64,000 nucleotides of DNA from Deltaproteobacteria bacterium (GTDB lineage Bacteria > Myxococcota_A > Polyangia > Polyangiales > JADJMO01), in NCBI GenBank assembly GCA_025363655.1, contig JANYDK010000127.1, forward strand, positions 61,836-125,835, in the 5' to 3' direction. The translations under genes and the position numbers were made by a program. Under the pieces are notes generated by a model. The model did no database searches. It was not told the origin of the DNA and saw only the letters and a list, made by a program, of their open reading frames with translations. Each line of letters begins with the position of its first letter. The first letter of the stretch is position 1. Of the stretch, positions 32,747 to 41,431 are shown one piece after another.

Positions 32747-33523
32747 GTGTCTTCCTCGAATTCGACCTCGGATACGCACGGGGAATCAGACGTGGAGTTG
32801 AACGCGGAGCTGGCCCGTGCCCGCCGCTACTACGACGGCTTCGCGTCCACCTACGAGCGACGTCGCGACGGTGAAGGCCGCTACCACGACCTCGTCGACG
32901 ATCTCGAGGTCGAGCTGGTCGAGCCGCTCGTCCGTGGTCGCGAGGTCCTCGAGGTCGGTTGCGGCACGGGCCTCATTCTTCGCCGACTCTCCGCCTTCGC
33001 CGCGCGGGCGGTGGGGGTCGATCTCTCGCCGGGGATGCTCGAGCGGGCGAAGGCGCGCGGGCTCGAGGTGGTCGAAGGGAGCGCGACCGAGCTGCCGTTC
33101 GCCGACGGCTCCTTCGACGTCGCGGTCTCTTTCAAGACGCTCCCGCACGTGCCCGATCTCCGGCGCGCGCTCGCGGAGATGGCGCGCGTGGTCCGGCCGG
33201 GCGGCACGTTGGTGGTCGAGCTCTACAACCCGCGCTCGCTCCGTGCGCTCGTCAAACGGCTATTTCCTGCGGGAAAAGTGGCCTCTGGCACCGAGCGAGA
33301 CGTCTTCGTGCGCTTCGACGACCGCGCCAGCCTGGAAGCGGCGTTGCCCGTCGACGCGCACATCGTCGGCGCGCGTGGGGTGCGGGTGGTGACACTCGCC
33401 GGACGCATGCTCGACCTGCCTTGGCTCGGCGCGCGGTTGGCTTGGACCGAGCGCGCGCTCGCCGACACACCGGTCGGCGTGCGTTACGGCGGCTTCGTCT
33501 CCTGGATACTCCGCCGTACCTGA
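32747..33523 (+). CDS. Class I SAM-dependent methyltransferase
   Basis: The 258-residue enzyme starts at a GTG. The SAM-binding motif I is EVLEVGCGTGLILRRL (about 66-81), motif II VGVDLSPGMLERAKARG, then VEGSATELPFADGSFDVAVS and a post-motif MARVVRPGGTLVVELYNP. This is the ubiE/Methyltransf_11 layout. The C-terminal part ends in a hydrophobic TPVGVRYGGFVSWILRR, which may touch a membrane or lipid substrate. The methyl acceptor is unknown. It is 47 bases before the phosphoesterase gene. Confidence 0.9.
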   Translation: MSSSNSTSDTHGESDVELNAELARARRYYDGFASTYERRRDGEGRYHDLVDDLEVELVEPLVRGREVLEVGCGTGLILRRLSAFAARAVGVDLSPGMLERAKARGLEVVEGSATELPFADGSFDVAVSFKTLPHVPDLRRALAEMARVVRPGGTLVVELYNPRSLRALVKRLFPAGKVASGTERDVFVRFDDRASLEAALPVDAHIVGARGVRVVTLAGRMLDLPWLGARLAWTERALADTPVGVRYGGFVSWILRRT

Positions 33524-33569
33524 GCGCATTGACCGGCGTTTTTCTCGCGCGCGGTGCTAAGCTACGTTC

Positions 33570-34232
33570 GTGCGCCTCCTCTGCATCTCCGACGTTCACG
33601 GCGAGCTCGCGGCCTTGCGCGCGGTGCTCGCCACGGCCGAGGCGCGCGGCTATCACAAGCTCCTCGTCGCCGGCGATCTCTGCTTCCCCGGGCCCGAGCC
33701 ACTCGAGACTTGGCGTGCGCTGATTCGCGCGCAGGCGGTGTGCGTGCAAGGGGTGACCGACCAGGCCCTCGCCACGGTCGATCCCAATCGCCTCCTCGAA
33801 GCTGCCACTTCGCCGGCCGAGCAGGCGATGGCGCGGCGTTTCCTCGAGTCACGCAAGGCGGTCGGCGAGCTGGTGCTCGAGCGCCTGCGACGTCTGCCGA
33901 CGCATCATCGTCTTCCGCTCGACAACGGCGCCGAGCTGCTCCTGGTCCACGGCTCGCCCGAAGATCCGACCGATCCGCTCACCCACGACCTCGACGACGA
34001 CGAGATGCTCGCGCTCATCGGCGACGATCCTGCCGACCTCATCGTCTGCGGCATGAGCCATCTCCCGTTCGTCCGCGACCTGGACGGCGTCAAGGTGATC
34101 AACGTCGGCAGCGTCGGGGATGCACCAGGCGGTGGCGTGGCACACGCGACGTTCATCGAGACCGGCCCTGCAGGCATCCTCGTCGAGCAAGTCGACGTGC
34201 CCCTCGCCGATGCCATCGCGCTCGGCGTCTAG
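33570..34232 (+). CDS. Calcineurin-like metallophosphoesterase
   Basis: The 220-residue protein has the metal-binding blocks of the family: ISDVHGELAAL (D-x-H), VAGDLCFPG (GD), LLLVHGSPEDPTDP (H) and CGMSHLPF (the usual GHTH). The Asn of the usual GN[HD] block is replaced: VQGVTDQAL instead of GNHD, so metal binding or specificity may differ. YfcE-like phosphodiesterases have this size. The GTG at 33570 is used as start. Substrate unknown. Confidence 0.85.
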   Translation: MRLLCISDVHGELAALRAVLATAEARGYHKLLVAGDLCFPGPEPLETWRALIRAQAVCVQGVTDQALATVDPNRLLEAATSPAEQAMARRFLESRKAVGELVLERLRRLPTHHRLPLDNGAELLLVHGSPEDPTDPLTHDLDDDEMLALIGDDPADLIVCGMSHLPFVRDLDGVKVINVGSVGDAPGGGVAHATFIETGPAGILVEQVDVPLADAIALGV

Positions 34233-34246
34233 CTTCGCCGCTCGTT

Positions 34247-34663
34247 TCAGCCTGGTTTTCCCCAGACGAGGTCGAGGCCGCTGGCGGGATCGAGGGCGCC
34301 TTCGACGTCGACGTAGCCACGGAGGAGCAGCGCTGCACCACGCAGTCCGCGCGGGAGTCCGCGTTCGCCACCGAAGACGCGACCGAAGAAGCCGGCCTTG
34401 GTGGCAGGGGCGAGCACGAGCGGGCATCCAGCTGCAGGCTCGGGGAGGTGTTGGACGAGCGCCCAGGGCGACGTTCGGTCGGCCAGCGTCGGCGGGGGCG
34501 TGAAATAGAGGGCGTCTCCAGCCTCGAGTGGGCCGGCGTCGAGCGGGGCGAAGGCGTCGACCCCGAAGAGGCGAGGAGGTGGACGCGATGGGCCACGCCA
34601 ACGTCGGACCTCGAGCGCAAGTTCCGCCAGTGCAGACGGGATCGGGGCAGGAGGCGTGCTCAC
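34247..34663 (-). CDS. Small hypothetical protein coupled to a CBS-domain protein
   Basis: The GTG at 34663 overlaps the upstream stop as GTGA. The 138-residue product is Pro/Leu-rich with a mixed pattern: RRWRGPSRPPPRLFGVDAF, an acidic middle, PALVLAP-type strands and a C-terminal GLDLVWGKP. No signal peptide or membrane segment is clear and no family is recognised. The overlap suggests a role tied to the CBS/DUF21 protein. Confidence 0.65.
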   Translation of the reverse strand: MSTPPAPIPSALAELALEVRRWRGPSRPPPRLFGVDAFAPLDAGPLEAGDALYFTPPPTLADRTSPWALVQHLPEPAAGCPLVLAPATKAGFFGRVFGGERGLPRGLRGAALLLRGYVDVEGALDPASGLDLVWGKPG

Positions 34664-35958
34664 GACGCTGCCGTCGGCGTCGCGGTCGCCGTGGCGTGCC
34701 GCACGACCTCGATGCGCCGCACGCGGCGCTCGTCGGCTTCCCGAACGACGAGATCGACCGGTCCGACGCGGAGGATGGTGCCGGTGGTGGGAACCTTGCC
34801 GAGCTGCTCCATCACCAGCCCGCCGAGCGAGACGAAGCTCCCGCCGCGATCGGCGAGCTCGATGCCCATGCGTTGCTCGACCTCGCCGACGGGGATCGCC
34901 GCGTCGACGAGCATCCGTCCGTCTCCTAGGTCCTGCATCGGATCTTCTTCGTCGAGCTCGTCGCGGATCTCACCGACGAGGAGCTCGAGGATGTCTTCGA
35001 GCGTCACCAGTCCGGCAGTTCCGCCGAACTCGTCGACGACGATCGCCATGTGCAGACGCTTGGCGCGCATCTCCTTGAGGATGGCGTTGACGTCTTGGCT
35101 CTCCTGCACGTAAAGCACTGGTTTTCTCGCGAGATCTTGCAAGGTCGTGGACGCCAGCTTGCCCTCGCGATCGAGGCGGAAGAGGTCCTTCACGTAGAGG
35201 AGCCCGACGACGTCGTCGATGCGCGCGTCGTAGATGGGAAAGCGCGAGTGGCCTTCCGAGCTGATGATTTCGAGCACGCGCAAGAGAGGCGTACGCAGCT
35301 CGATGGCGACCATCCGCGTGCGCGGGACCTTCACCTCCGAGACGAGCGTATGGCGAAACTCGACGGCCGCCTGGAGGAGCTCGCCTGCTTCGAGGACGCC
35401 CGACTCCTGACCTTTCTCGATGAGGTACTCGACCTCGGCCGCGGCGATTCGTGCCGTCTCCTCCGGATCGGTCGCGGGAGCACGACGGTTGTCGGCGGCA
35501 GCGAGGGCGCGGCCGATCATCGCCAACGGCGCGGCGAGCGGGAGGAGGGCGAGCTCGAACGGACGCACGAGCGAGAGGAGCGTCCCGGCGACGTCGGCAG
35601 CACGCCGTCGCACGAGGGTGGTCGCGACCTCGACCAGGAGCCCGTAGAGCACGATGACCGTGCTGCTGGCGATGAGGGGGCCGAAGCGCGGGAACGATGG
35701 ATCGAGCGCGCGCGTCGCGACCACTGCGGCGACGACGATGCAGACGACTCGGCCGACGAGGAAGCGCGCGAGGAGGGTGTGCGAGTCCTCCAGGATGCGC
35801 TTGAGGGCAGGCGAACGGCCGTTCTCGACGAGGGCCTGGAGTCGGGCCTCGGGCAACGCGCTGACGGCAGCGTCGGCAGCGGCGAAGAGTCCTCCGACGA
35901 GGATGCAGCCGACGACACCGACGAGCTCTGGAATGGGTACGACGGACGCGCTCGACAA
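34660..35958 (-). CDS. CorC/HlyC-type DUF21 and CBS-domain membrane protein
   Basis: The 432-residue protein starts at a TTG at 35958 preceded by AAGGAG. Three or four transmembrane segments of DUF21 type (FAAADAAVSALPE onward, residues about 10-140) are followed by a CBS pair (VPRTRMVAIEL, GHSRFPIYDARIDDVVGLLYVKDL, and KPVLYVQESQDVNAILKEMRAKRLHMAIVVDEFGGTAGLVTLEDILELLVGEI split across two domains) and a CorC_HlyC C-terminal domain (LGDGRMLVDAAIPVGEVEQR). Such proteins are linked to Mg/Co efflux. Upstream in-frame starts exist but are Arg-rich junk. Confidence 0.87.
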   Translation of the reverse strand: MSSASVVPIPELVGVVGCILVGGLFAAADAAVSALPEARLQALVENGRSPALKRILEDSHTLLARFLVGRVVCIVVAAVVATRALDPSFPRFGPLIASSTVIVLYGLLVEVATTLVRRRAADVAGTLLSLVRPFELALLPLAAPLAMIGRALAAADNRRAPATDPEETARIAAAEVEYLIEKGQESGVLEAGELLQAAVEFRHTLVSEVKVPRTRMVAIELRTPLLRVLEIISSEGHSRFPIYDARIDDVVGLLYVKDLFRLDREGKLASTTLQDLARKPVLYVQESQDVNAILKEMRAKRLHMAIVVDEFGGTAGLVTLEDILELLVGEIRDELDEEDPMQDLGDGRMLVDAAIPVGEVEQRMGIELADRGGSFVSLGGLVMEQLGKVPTTGTILRVGPVDLVVREADERRVRRIEVVRHATATATPTAAS

Positions 35959-36108
35959 TCGACTCCTTGGCCGGTTCCCCCCGCGCCCCCAACGGTCGCC
36001 TGAAGCGGCGGCGCAGGAAGCGCGACCTGCGCCAGCACGGAGCGTAGCGCAGCCGGGCCAGGAACGGGAAGGCGAGGATAAAAGGGACAAAATGCGCTCG
36101 TGCGTGAT

Positions 36109-37296
36109 CTAGACGAGCACCTGGCTCGCCAAGCCGGCGGTCAGCGCGTCGAGGGCGAGGATGGCCTCGAGCGCCCGCAAGGATGCCTCCTCCCGCTCCT
36201 CCGGCAGCAGGTCGATGTTCACCGAGGCACGACGCGCGCGGACGTAGGCGACGGCGAGCTCGACGACCCGGCCGATGATTCGTTGCCGGAGCTCGGCGCG
36301 CTCGAGCTTCACCCGTTCGACCGCAATTTCCTCGTCGGCGAAGACCAGGCGATCGAGGCGCCAGGTGAGCCGCGCTTCGACGAAGGTCTCGGCGCCATCG
36401 CTGAGGGTGGTGTGATCGGCCAACGTGTCGGACGAGAAAATTCGCGCGCCGATGGCGATCGTTCGATGGGCGCGGAGTCGAACCTCGGGTGCCAGCGCCG
36501 AGCTCTTCGCGCGTGACGCGAGATCGGCGAGGTCTTCGTCGGAGGTGAGCCCGGCCGCGCGGAGGGCACCGTCGACCAACGTACGCAGCGCTCCGGTAGG
36601 AAGCGTGGTCGTCGGGGGAGGAGGGATGACCACGGCGCTCGTCCCGCTCCCAACGCCGCCGACCAGGGCCGCGCTCGAAGTCGAAGCCGAAGCCGAAGCC
36701 GACCCAGACGACGACGCAGACGCTGAAGAGGTGACGTTGGCCTTGGCGAGCTTGGCCGCGTCGAGACCTTTCGCGGAGGCCACGTTCCCACCGAGCCCGC
36801 CCCCGAGCGCGCCCCCGAGTGCGCCCCCGAGTGCGAGTGCCGAGGGCAGGGCGATCACGCCGAGGCGGCGCAGTCGAGGAGGGCTTTTCGGGGAGGCGTA
36901 CGTGGTCATGGAGTCTCCAGTGGGTTCGGGGAAATGCGAGGAATGTGCTGAAAAGAGGCGATCGAGCGGCAGGTGAAGGACGAAGCCCGCTTCCCAGCGC
37001 ACCGCGGTGCCGAGAGGGGCGTTCCAACGTGCGACGCCGCCGCTGAGCGAGACGCCGAGCGAGCCGCGCCCGAGGTCGAGCGGATCGAGGAAGCGGAGCT
37101 CGTCACGGGAGTCGCGTCCGTCGAGCTCGTCGGCACCGAAGAAGCCGATGGCGGCGAGCTCGTCGCGCGGATCTCCCTGCCCTGGCGCGATCTGCGCAAA
37201 CGCGGGTGACGTCAGGCAGACGACGGCGACGGCGGCCACGACGGCAACGACGGCAACGACGGGAAAAGCGGCGGAATCGAGCGTGAGCTTGGGCAC
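36109..37296 (-). CDS. Exported protein with OEP-like coiled segment, possibly two in-frame starts
   Basis: From the GTG at 37296 the frame encodes 395 residues with a signal peptide (VVAVVAVVAAVAVVCLTSPAFA). A beta-barrel-like part follows to about residue 125. At residue 130 (36909) an internal ATG has GGAG five bases before it and is followed by an Arg-rich, then hydrophobic Ala/Gly-repeat sequence like a second signal peptide (RRLGVIALPSALALGGAL). The C-terminal region FVEARLTWRLDRLVFADEEI and the following basic/Leu helix resemble outer-membrane efflux (OEP/TolC-like) hairpins. It may be a fused gene or a gene with an alternate start. Ser/Ala tracts lie around 190-215. Confidence 0.65.
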   Translation of the reverse strand: MPKLTLDSAAFPVVAVVAVVAAVAVVCLTSPAFAQIAPGQGDPRDELAAIGFFGADELDGRDSRDELRFLDPLDLGRGSLGVSLSGGVARWNAPLGTAVRWEAGFVLHLPLDRLFSAHSSHFPEPTGDSMTTYASPKSPPRLRRLGVIALPSALALGGALGGALGGGLGGNVASAKGLDAAKLAKANVTSSASASSSGSASASASTSSAALVGGVGSGTSAVVIPPPPTTTLPTGALRTLVDGALRAAGLTSDEDLADLASRAKSSALAPEVRLRAHRTIAIGARIFSSDTLADHTTLSDGAETFVEARLTWRLDRLVFADEEIAVERVKLERAELRQRIIGRVVELAVAYVRARRASVNIDLLPEEREEASLRALEAILALDALTAGLASQVLV

Positions 37297-37345
37297 GCCC
37301 CCGCCTCGACGAGGCTCTCGGGCCGGTTGCGTGCGCGCAGCAGAA

Positions 37346-38887
37346 TCAGCGCGCGATTTCCAAGCCGAGGTCGAACACTTCGGTGAAGAGCTCGCTCTTC
37401 TTCGCGACCGTCCACTCTTCGAGCTTTCGTTCGCCGGTGCCGGTGAGGTGGAGCTTCATCTTGCCCTTGTCGCCCTTGTCGATGACGGCGCGCACCGCGC
37501 TCACCTTGGCGGCGTGCTCGCGATCGAGGGCGTCGGCGATGCGGAGGATGGCGGCGAGGGCGCGCACGCGGGAGCGATCGTCGCGATCGAGGTCGCGGAA
37601 GTTGGGGTGCGACGGATCGGGCCCTGCTTTGCGATGGTAGCGGGCGATGTTGGCGACGACGGCGCGCTCGCGGGGGGAGATGCCGAGGACGTCGCTATTT
37701 TGCAGGATGTAATACGAGTGACGGTGGTGACCCTCGTAGCGGACGAAGTCGCCGATGTCGTGGAGGAGGGCGCCGACGTGCAAGAGGAGGCGCTCGCGAT
37801 CGCCGAATTTGTGCAGCGGGCGGAGCTGATCGAAGAGATCGGAGGCGAGCCGGCCGACGAGGGTGCCGTGATCTTCGTCGAAGGCGTAGCGACGTCCGAG
37901 GCGTAGCGCCGATTCGACGGTGGCTTGCGCTTCGCCGCCGTAGTCCCAGACGTCGAAGTGCTTCTCGATGATCTCGTCGAGGACGCCGTCCTTGAGACCG
38001 ACGCCGGGCGCGACGAAGCGGTCGACGCCGAGCGCGCGGGCGACGCCGAGGACGATCTCGGCGGCGGGCGCGATGACGTCGGCGCGATCGGGACGAAGCT
38101 GCCAGATCGTTCGGCGCTCGTCGGGCGAGAGGGCGGCGATTTTCGGGAGAAGCGCGCGGAGGGAGCCGACGTCGAGGACCGGGTAGCGCGCCCACGGTTC
38201 GCCTTCGACGCGCGCGGCCGGCGGGCAGAGCTGCGCCAAGGTGTCGAAGTTGCCGCCGGTGCCGACGACGACGTCGAAGCTTCCGGGTTGGAACTCGGGC
38301 GTCGTTTCGCGGAGCTGGCGGTCGACGTATTCGCTCGCGAGCTCGGCGCCGTCGCTGAAGGCCACGTTGCCGCCGCCGTGGAAGGCCTCGAGGAGGCGCA
38401 CCGTGCCGATGGGGAGCGAACGCGAAGCTCGGAGAGAGCCACGATCGAGGAGGGAGAGCTCGGTCGAGCCGCCGCCGAGATCGACCAAGAGCGCGCGCAC
38501 GTCGCGGAGGGCGAGGCGGTTGATGAGCGAGAGGCGGACGAGACGCGCTTCCTCGGCGCCTTCGATGACGTCGAGGTCGATGCCCGCTTCACGACGCGCG
38601 CGCTCGACCAGGAGCGAGCCGTTTTCGGCTTCGCGTACCGCGCTGGTGGCGACGGCGCGGTAGCGAACGACGCCGTGTTGATCCATCTCTTCGCGAAACT
38701 TGCGGAGCGCTTCGCAGGCGCTGGAAATGGCTGCCGGAGCCAATCGACCGGTGACGAAGACGTCGCGACCGAGCCGCACCGCCGAGCGGTTGGAGGCGAT
38801 GGCGCGGATGACCTGGGCGCTCTCGGCCTCGACGATGACGAGCCGGAGGGCATTCGAACCGATGTCGATCGCAGCGAAACGAGGCAC
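37346..38887 (-). CDS. ppx: Exopolyphosphatase / pppGpp phosphatase with HD domain
   Basis: The 513-residue protein begins at a GTG. The Ppx/GppA domain is recognised by AIDIGSNALRLVIVE, AVATSAVREAENG, GAEEARLVRLSLI, DLGGGSTELSLL and VGTGGNFDTLA. The C-terminal half contains an HD-type metal site (VGALLHDIGDFVRYEGHHRHSYYIL), as in the longer Ppx2/GppA forms. It hydrolyses polyphosphate or pppGpp. It lies upstream of the OEP-like gene on the same strand and its start faces the divergent gene at 38942. Confidence 0.93.
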   Translation of the reverse strand: MPRFAAIDIGSNALRLVIVEAESAQVIRAIASNRSAVRLGRDVFVTGRLAPAAISSACEALRKFREEMDQHGVVRYRAVATSAVREAENGSLLVERARREAGIDLDVIEGAEEARLVRLSLINRLALRDVRALLVDLGGGSTELSLLDRGSLRASRSLPIGTVRLLEAFHGGGNVAFSDGAELASEYVDRQLRETTPEFQPGSFDVVVGTGGNFDTLAQLCPPAARVEGEPWARYPVLDVGSLRALLPKIAALSPDERRTIWQLRPDRADVIAPAAEIVLGVARALGVDRFVAPGVGLKDGVLDEIIEKHFDVWDYGGEAQATVESALRLGRRYAFDEDHGTLVGRLASDLFDQLRPLHKFGDRERLLLHVGALLHDIGDFVRYEGHHRHSYYILQNSDVLGISPRERAVVANIARYHRKAGPDPSHPNFRDLDRDDRSRVRALAAILRIADALDREHAAKVSAVRAVIDKGDKGKMKLHLTGTGERKLEEWTVAKKSELFTEVFDLGLEIAR

Positions 38888-38941
38888 CCGCCAGACATAC
38901 GAGCCCGGCGCGGCGGTGGCAACGCGGGTTATGATGCGTAC

Positions 38942-39874
38942 ATGGCGCGGCCGGTGCGACAGGCGCAGATTCGGCCGATCGCGCGGCCGGCGGCAGAAAC
39001 CGCGCTCCCCACGCTCCCCACGCTCCCCACGCTAGATGCGACGGCGCTCGCGACGCGTTGGGGCCGGGTCATCGTCTCGCTGAAGACGCCGCAGCTGCGC
39101 GCCTCGTGGCTCCGCGCCGAGCTGCGGGCGCTGCCGGTGGCGATGGCCGCCGAGACCCTCGAGCTCGTCTGTGCCGACGCCGACGTTGGACGGTTGCGGG
39201 CGACGGCGCTCGTGCATGCGCTCGTCGAGCTGCTTGCCGATCCAGGGCACGACGAGGCCCGGGATGCGCTCCGGGCGGAGGCGCGCGCGCGTCGTCACTT
39301 CACCCTCGAGCGGCTCCTTCGGAGACCGTTCGTCGCCAGGTCACAGACGAGCGAGCCGCCGCGCGCAGGGCTCGCCATCGACGACACCGACGAAATTGCG
39401 CTCTCTCGCGACGAGCGTGAGGAGCGCAAGAAAGGGCTCCCCGACTATGGCGGGGGCCGGCCGCTGACCCTCGGCGAGCGGAAGTCGATCGCCCGCAATC
39501 CATCGCTCGATCTCTTGCCGCGGGTCCTCGCCGATCCGCACCCCGACGTCATTCGCCAGGTCCTCGCCTCGCCGCGGCTCACCGAAGATCTCCTGGTGCG
39601 GATGATCACCCGCAGGCCAGGCACCGCCGACGTGCTGAGTGAGGTCGCTCGTCATCCGCGTTGGTGCCAGCGGCCGCGCGTACGTCTCGCGCTGGTGCTG
39701 AATCCGGCGACGCCGACGGAGCTGAGCATCGCCAACGTCGCGCTCCTCCGACGGCACGAGCTGGTGATCGTCACCGAGACCCGCGCCCTCCATCCAGCGG
39801 TACGCGCCGCCGCGCACGAACGCCACGCGCGCTTGCCGCCCGTTCGTCGGGGACCAGACGGCTCGATGCAGTAG
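38942..39874 (+). CDS. Hypothetical helical-repeat protein
   Basis: The 310-residue protein starts at the ATG at 38942. After an Ala/Pro-rich N-terminus with a small Leu-Pro-Thr repeat (LPTLPTLPTL, encoded by three GCTCCCCAC units), it consists mainly of helices, with a repeated pattern near residues 170-270: RNPSLDLLPRVLADPHPDVI, VLASPRLTEDLLVRM, SEVARHPRWCQRPRVR and ALVLNPATPTELSI. This resembles the leucine-rich-repeat-variant or HEAT-like repeats of DUF2336-type proteins. No catalytic residues are seen and no signal peptide. It is divergent from ppx. Confidence 0.75.
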   Translation: MARPVRQAQIRPIARPAAETALPTLPTLPTLDATALATRWGRVIVSLKTPQLRASWLRAELRALPVAMAAETLELVCADADVGRLRATALVHALVELLADPGHDEARDALRAEARARRHFTLERLLRRPFVARSQTSEPPRAGLAIDDTDEIALSRDEREERKKGLPDYGGGRPLTLGERKSIARNPSLDLLPRVLADPHPDVIRQVLASPRLTEDLLVRMITRRPGTADVLSEVARHPRWCQRPRVRLALVLNPATPTELSIANVALLRRHELVIVTETRALHPAVRAAAHERHARLPPVRRGPDGSMQ

Positions 39875-39888
39875 GCGAGAAAGCCTAC

Positions 39889-39925
39889 AAAAACCGAACA
39901 CCCCGCGGTTTCCCGCAGGGTGCTC
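39889..39925 (-). terminator. Rho-independent terminator for the minus-strand lipoprotein gene
   Basis: On the minus strand CACCCTGCGG pairs with CCGCGGGGTG around a short loop and is followed by GTTCGGTTTTTG, a U-rich tail. It lies 31 bases past the lipoprotein stop. A second small stem (GTAGGC/GCCTAC at 39871-39888) sits next to it. Confidence 0.75.
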
Positions 39926-39955
39926 GAAGTTACGTTCCCGTTTCGCGCGAGACGA

Positions 39956-41137
39956 TCAGCCGCCAGCGCCGGTGTCGCCGGTGCCCGTGTCGGCGGGGCC
40001 GGTCTCACCGCTGCAGTCGTCGGTGCCCGTCGGAGGGGGCGCCGTGTAGATCTCCTTCGGCTCGCCGGTCGGCTTCATCGTGAAGCCGATGGCGATCGAG
40101 ATCGCGTTGCACTCGACCTTCGGGTCCTGGAGGTTGGGCGCGCCGGAGACGAGGTCGGCCGACTGGGTGAGGGTGGTGACGACCTGATCGTAGGTCGCGT
40201 TGCCCGGGCAGATGCCGAACTTCTTGGCGACCGGGGTGAGGGCGTCCTGGAGCTTCTTGTTGTTCATCGCGCCGGCGATGGTGCCGTCGTCGCCGTTCTG
40301 CTTGACGGTGATGATGCCGGAGTCGATCGGCAGGCTGATGTCGGCGCCGCTCAGGTTGATGCTGAGGTTGATGGTCTCGGTGCCGAAGTCGCCGCTGACC
40401 CAGTAGCCGCCGGAGATGTAGGCCTTGTCGAAGCTGAGCTTCGGCTTGGTGAGGTCCTTGCCGTCGGTGAGCGAGGCGGCGTTGACCTTCCAGATGTCGG
40501 CGGCGGTGAACGTCGGCGCGCTCTTGCCGTCGTTGAACTCGTTGGCGATGTAGAGCTTGCCCGGCGCGCTCTGCACGTCGCCGCTGTCGCTCCAGTTGTC
40601 GACGCGGAGGATGAGCGTGAACTTGCCGTCGGTGATGGTCTTGGTGACCGCGTCCTCGGCGTCGCTCTTCAGCGACTTGATCGTCTGCATGACGTGTCCG
40701 CCGAAGTTGTTGTCGATGCCGTTGTTGCCGTCGACGAGCGTGCCCGAGGGCGAGCCGACGATGCGGTGACAGCTGACGCCCGGGTCGGTGCCGGCGGCGC
40801 CGGTGCTCGCCTTGGAGATGTCGAGCGTGGTGTTGCGCTTGTCGAGGTCGTAGCCGTAGTCCTTCCACGCGTTGGAGTCCGCCGTGGTGGTGCCCTTCTT
40901 CGTCAGGCCGAGCTTGAGGCCGTTGACGGCGAACCACTTGGTGCCCGAGCCGGTGCCCGCCGTCGGACGGGGAGGGGGCAGGGTGCCCGCGCCGCCAGCG
41001 TCGGCACCGGTGCCGCCCGTGTCGGGCGTGTCGCCGGCAGGGCTGCTGCTGCTCGAGCAACCCTGTGCGAGGGACATGAGACCGACGATGCCGGAAGAAA
41101 GAAACACGGCGCCGATAAGGGTAGAGCGCTTGATCAC
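39956..41137 (-). CDS. Large Ser/Thr-rich surface lipoprotein
   Basis: The GTG at 41137 has a near-perfect AGGAGG five bases upstream. The 393-residue protein has a lipobox (LMSLAQGC), a Ser/Gly/Asp linker, then a beta-rich body with FAVNGLKLGLTKKGTT, ISGGYWVSGDFG and GADISLPIDSGIITV strands and a few Cys (VSCHRIVG, FGICPGNA, VECNAI). A C-terminal Thr/Gly tail (TGPADTGTGDTGAGG) ends it. It is probably exposed on the outer membrane. Function unknown. It has its own terminator and is divergent from dnaE. Confidence 0.82.
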   Translation of the reverse strand: MIKRSTLIGAVFLSSGIVGLMSLAQGCSSSSSPAGDTPDTGGTGADAGGAGTLPPPRPTAGTGSGTKWFAVNGLKLGLTKKGTTTADSNAWKDYGYDLDKRNTTLDISKASTGAAGTDPGVSCHRIVGSPSGTLVDGNNGIDNNFGGHVMQTIKSLKSDAEDAVTKTITDGKFTLILRVDNWSDSGDVQSAPGKLYIANEFNDGKSAPTFTAADIWKVNAASLTDGKDLTKPKLSFDKAYISGGYWVSGDFGTETINLSINLSGADISLPIDSGIITVKQNGDDGTIAGAMNNKKLQDALTPVAKKFGICPGNATYDQVVTTLTQSADLVSGAPNLQDPKVECNAISIAIGFTMKPTGEPKEIYTAPPPTGTDDCSGETGPADTGTGDTGAGG

Positions 41138-41431
41138 GGAGACCTCCTGAAGGACTGCTAGAGATGAAGATCGGAGCGTGCCTCTCGCGTCCCTCGCCTC
41201 ACCCGCGAAGGTCGTGCGGGGCAATCCGCAGAGCCCGTGAACGCTACCGAACGGCAATGCACTGCGCAATAACGCATCGTATGCCGCAGCGCGTCTAACG
41301 CGCGATCGTGTGTGACGATTCTGCACGGCCGAGGGTGAATCGCCGTTCATCGGCCGGTGAAACACGATCTACTTTCCTCCACATCCTCGCCACACGTCGA
41401 CGGCGCGCGAGCCGTGGTAGGCACCCCTTCG

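Noticed and set aside
33554..35113. 519-residue plus-strand frame
   Set aside because: It overlaps the phosphoesterase and the opposite-strand CBS protein, both of which have family motifs; the frame has none.
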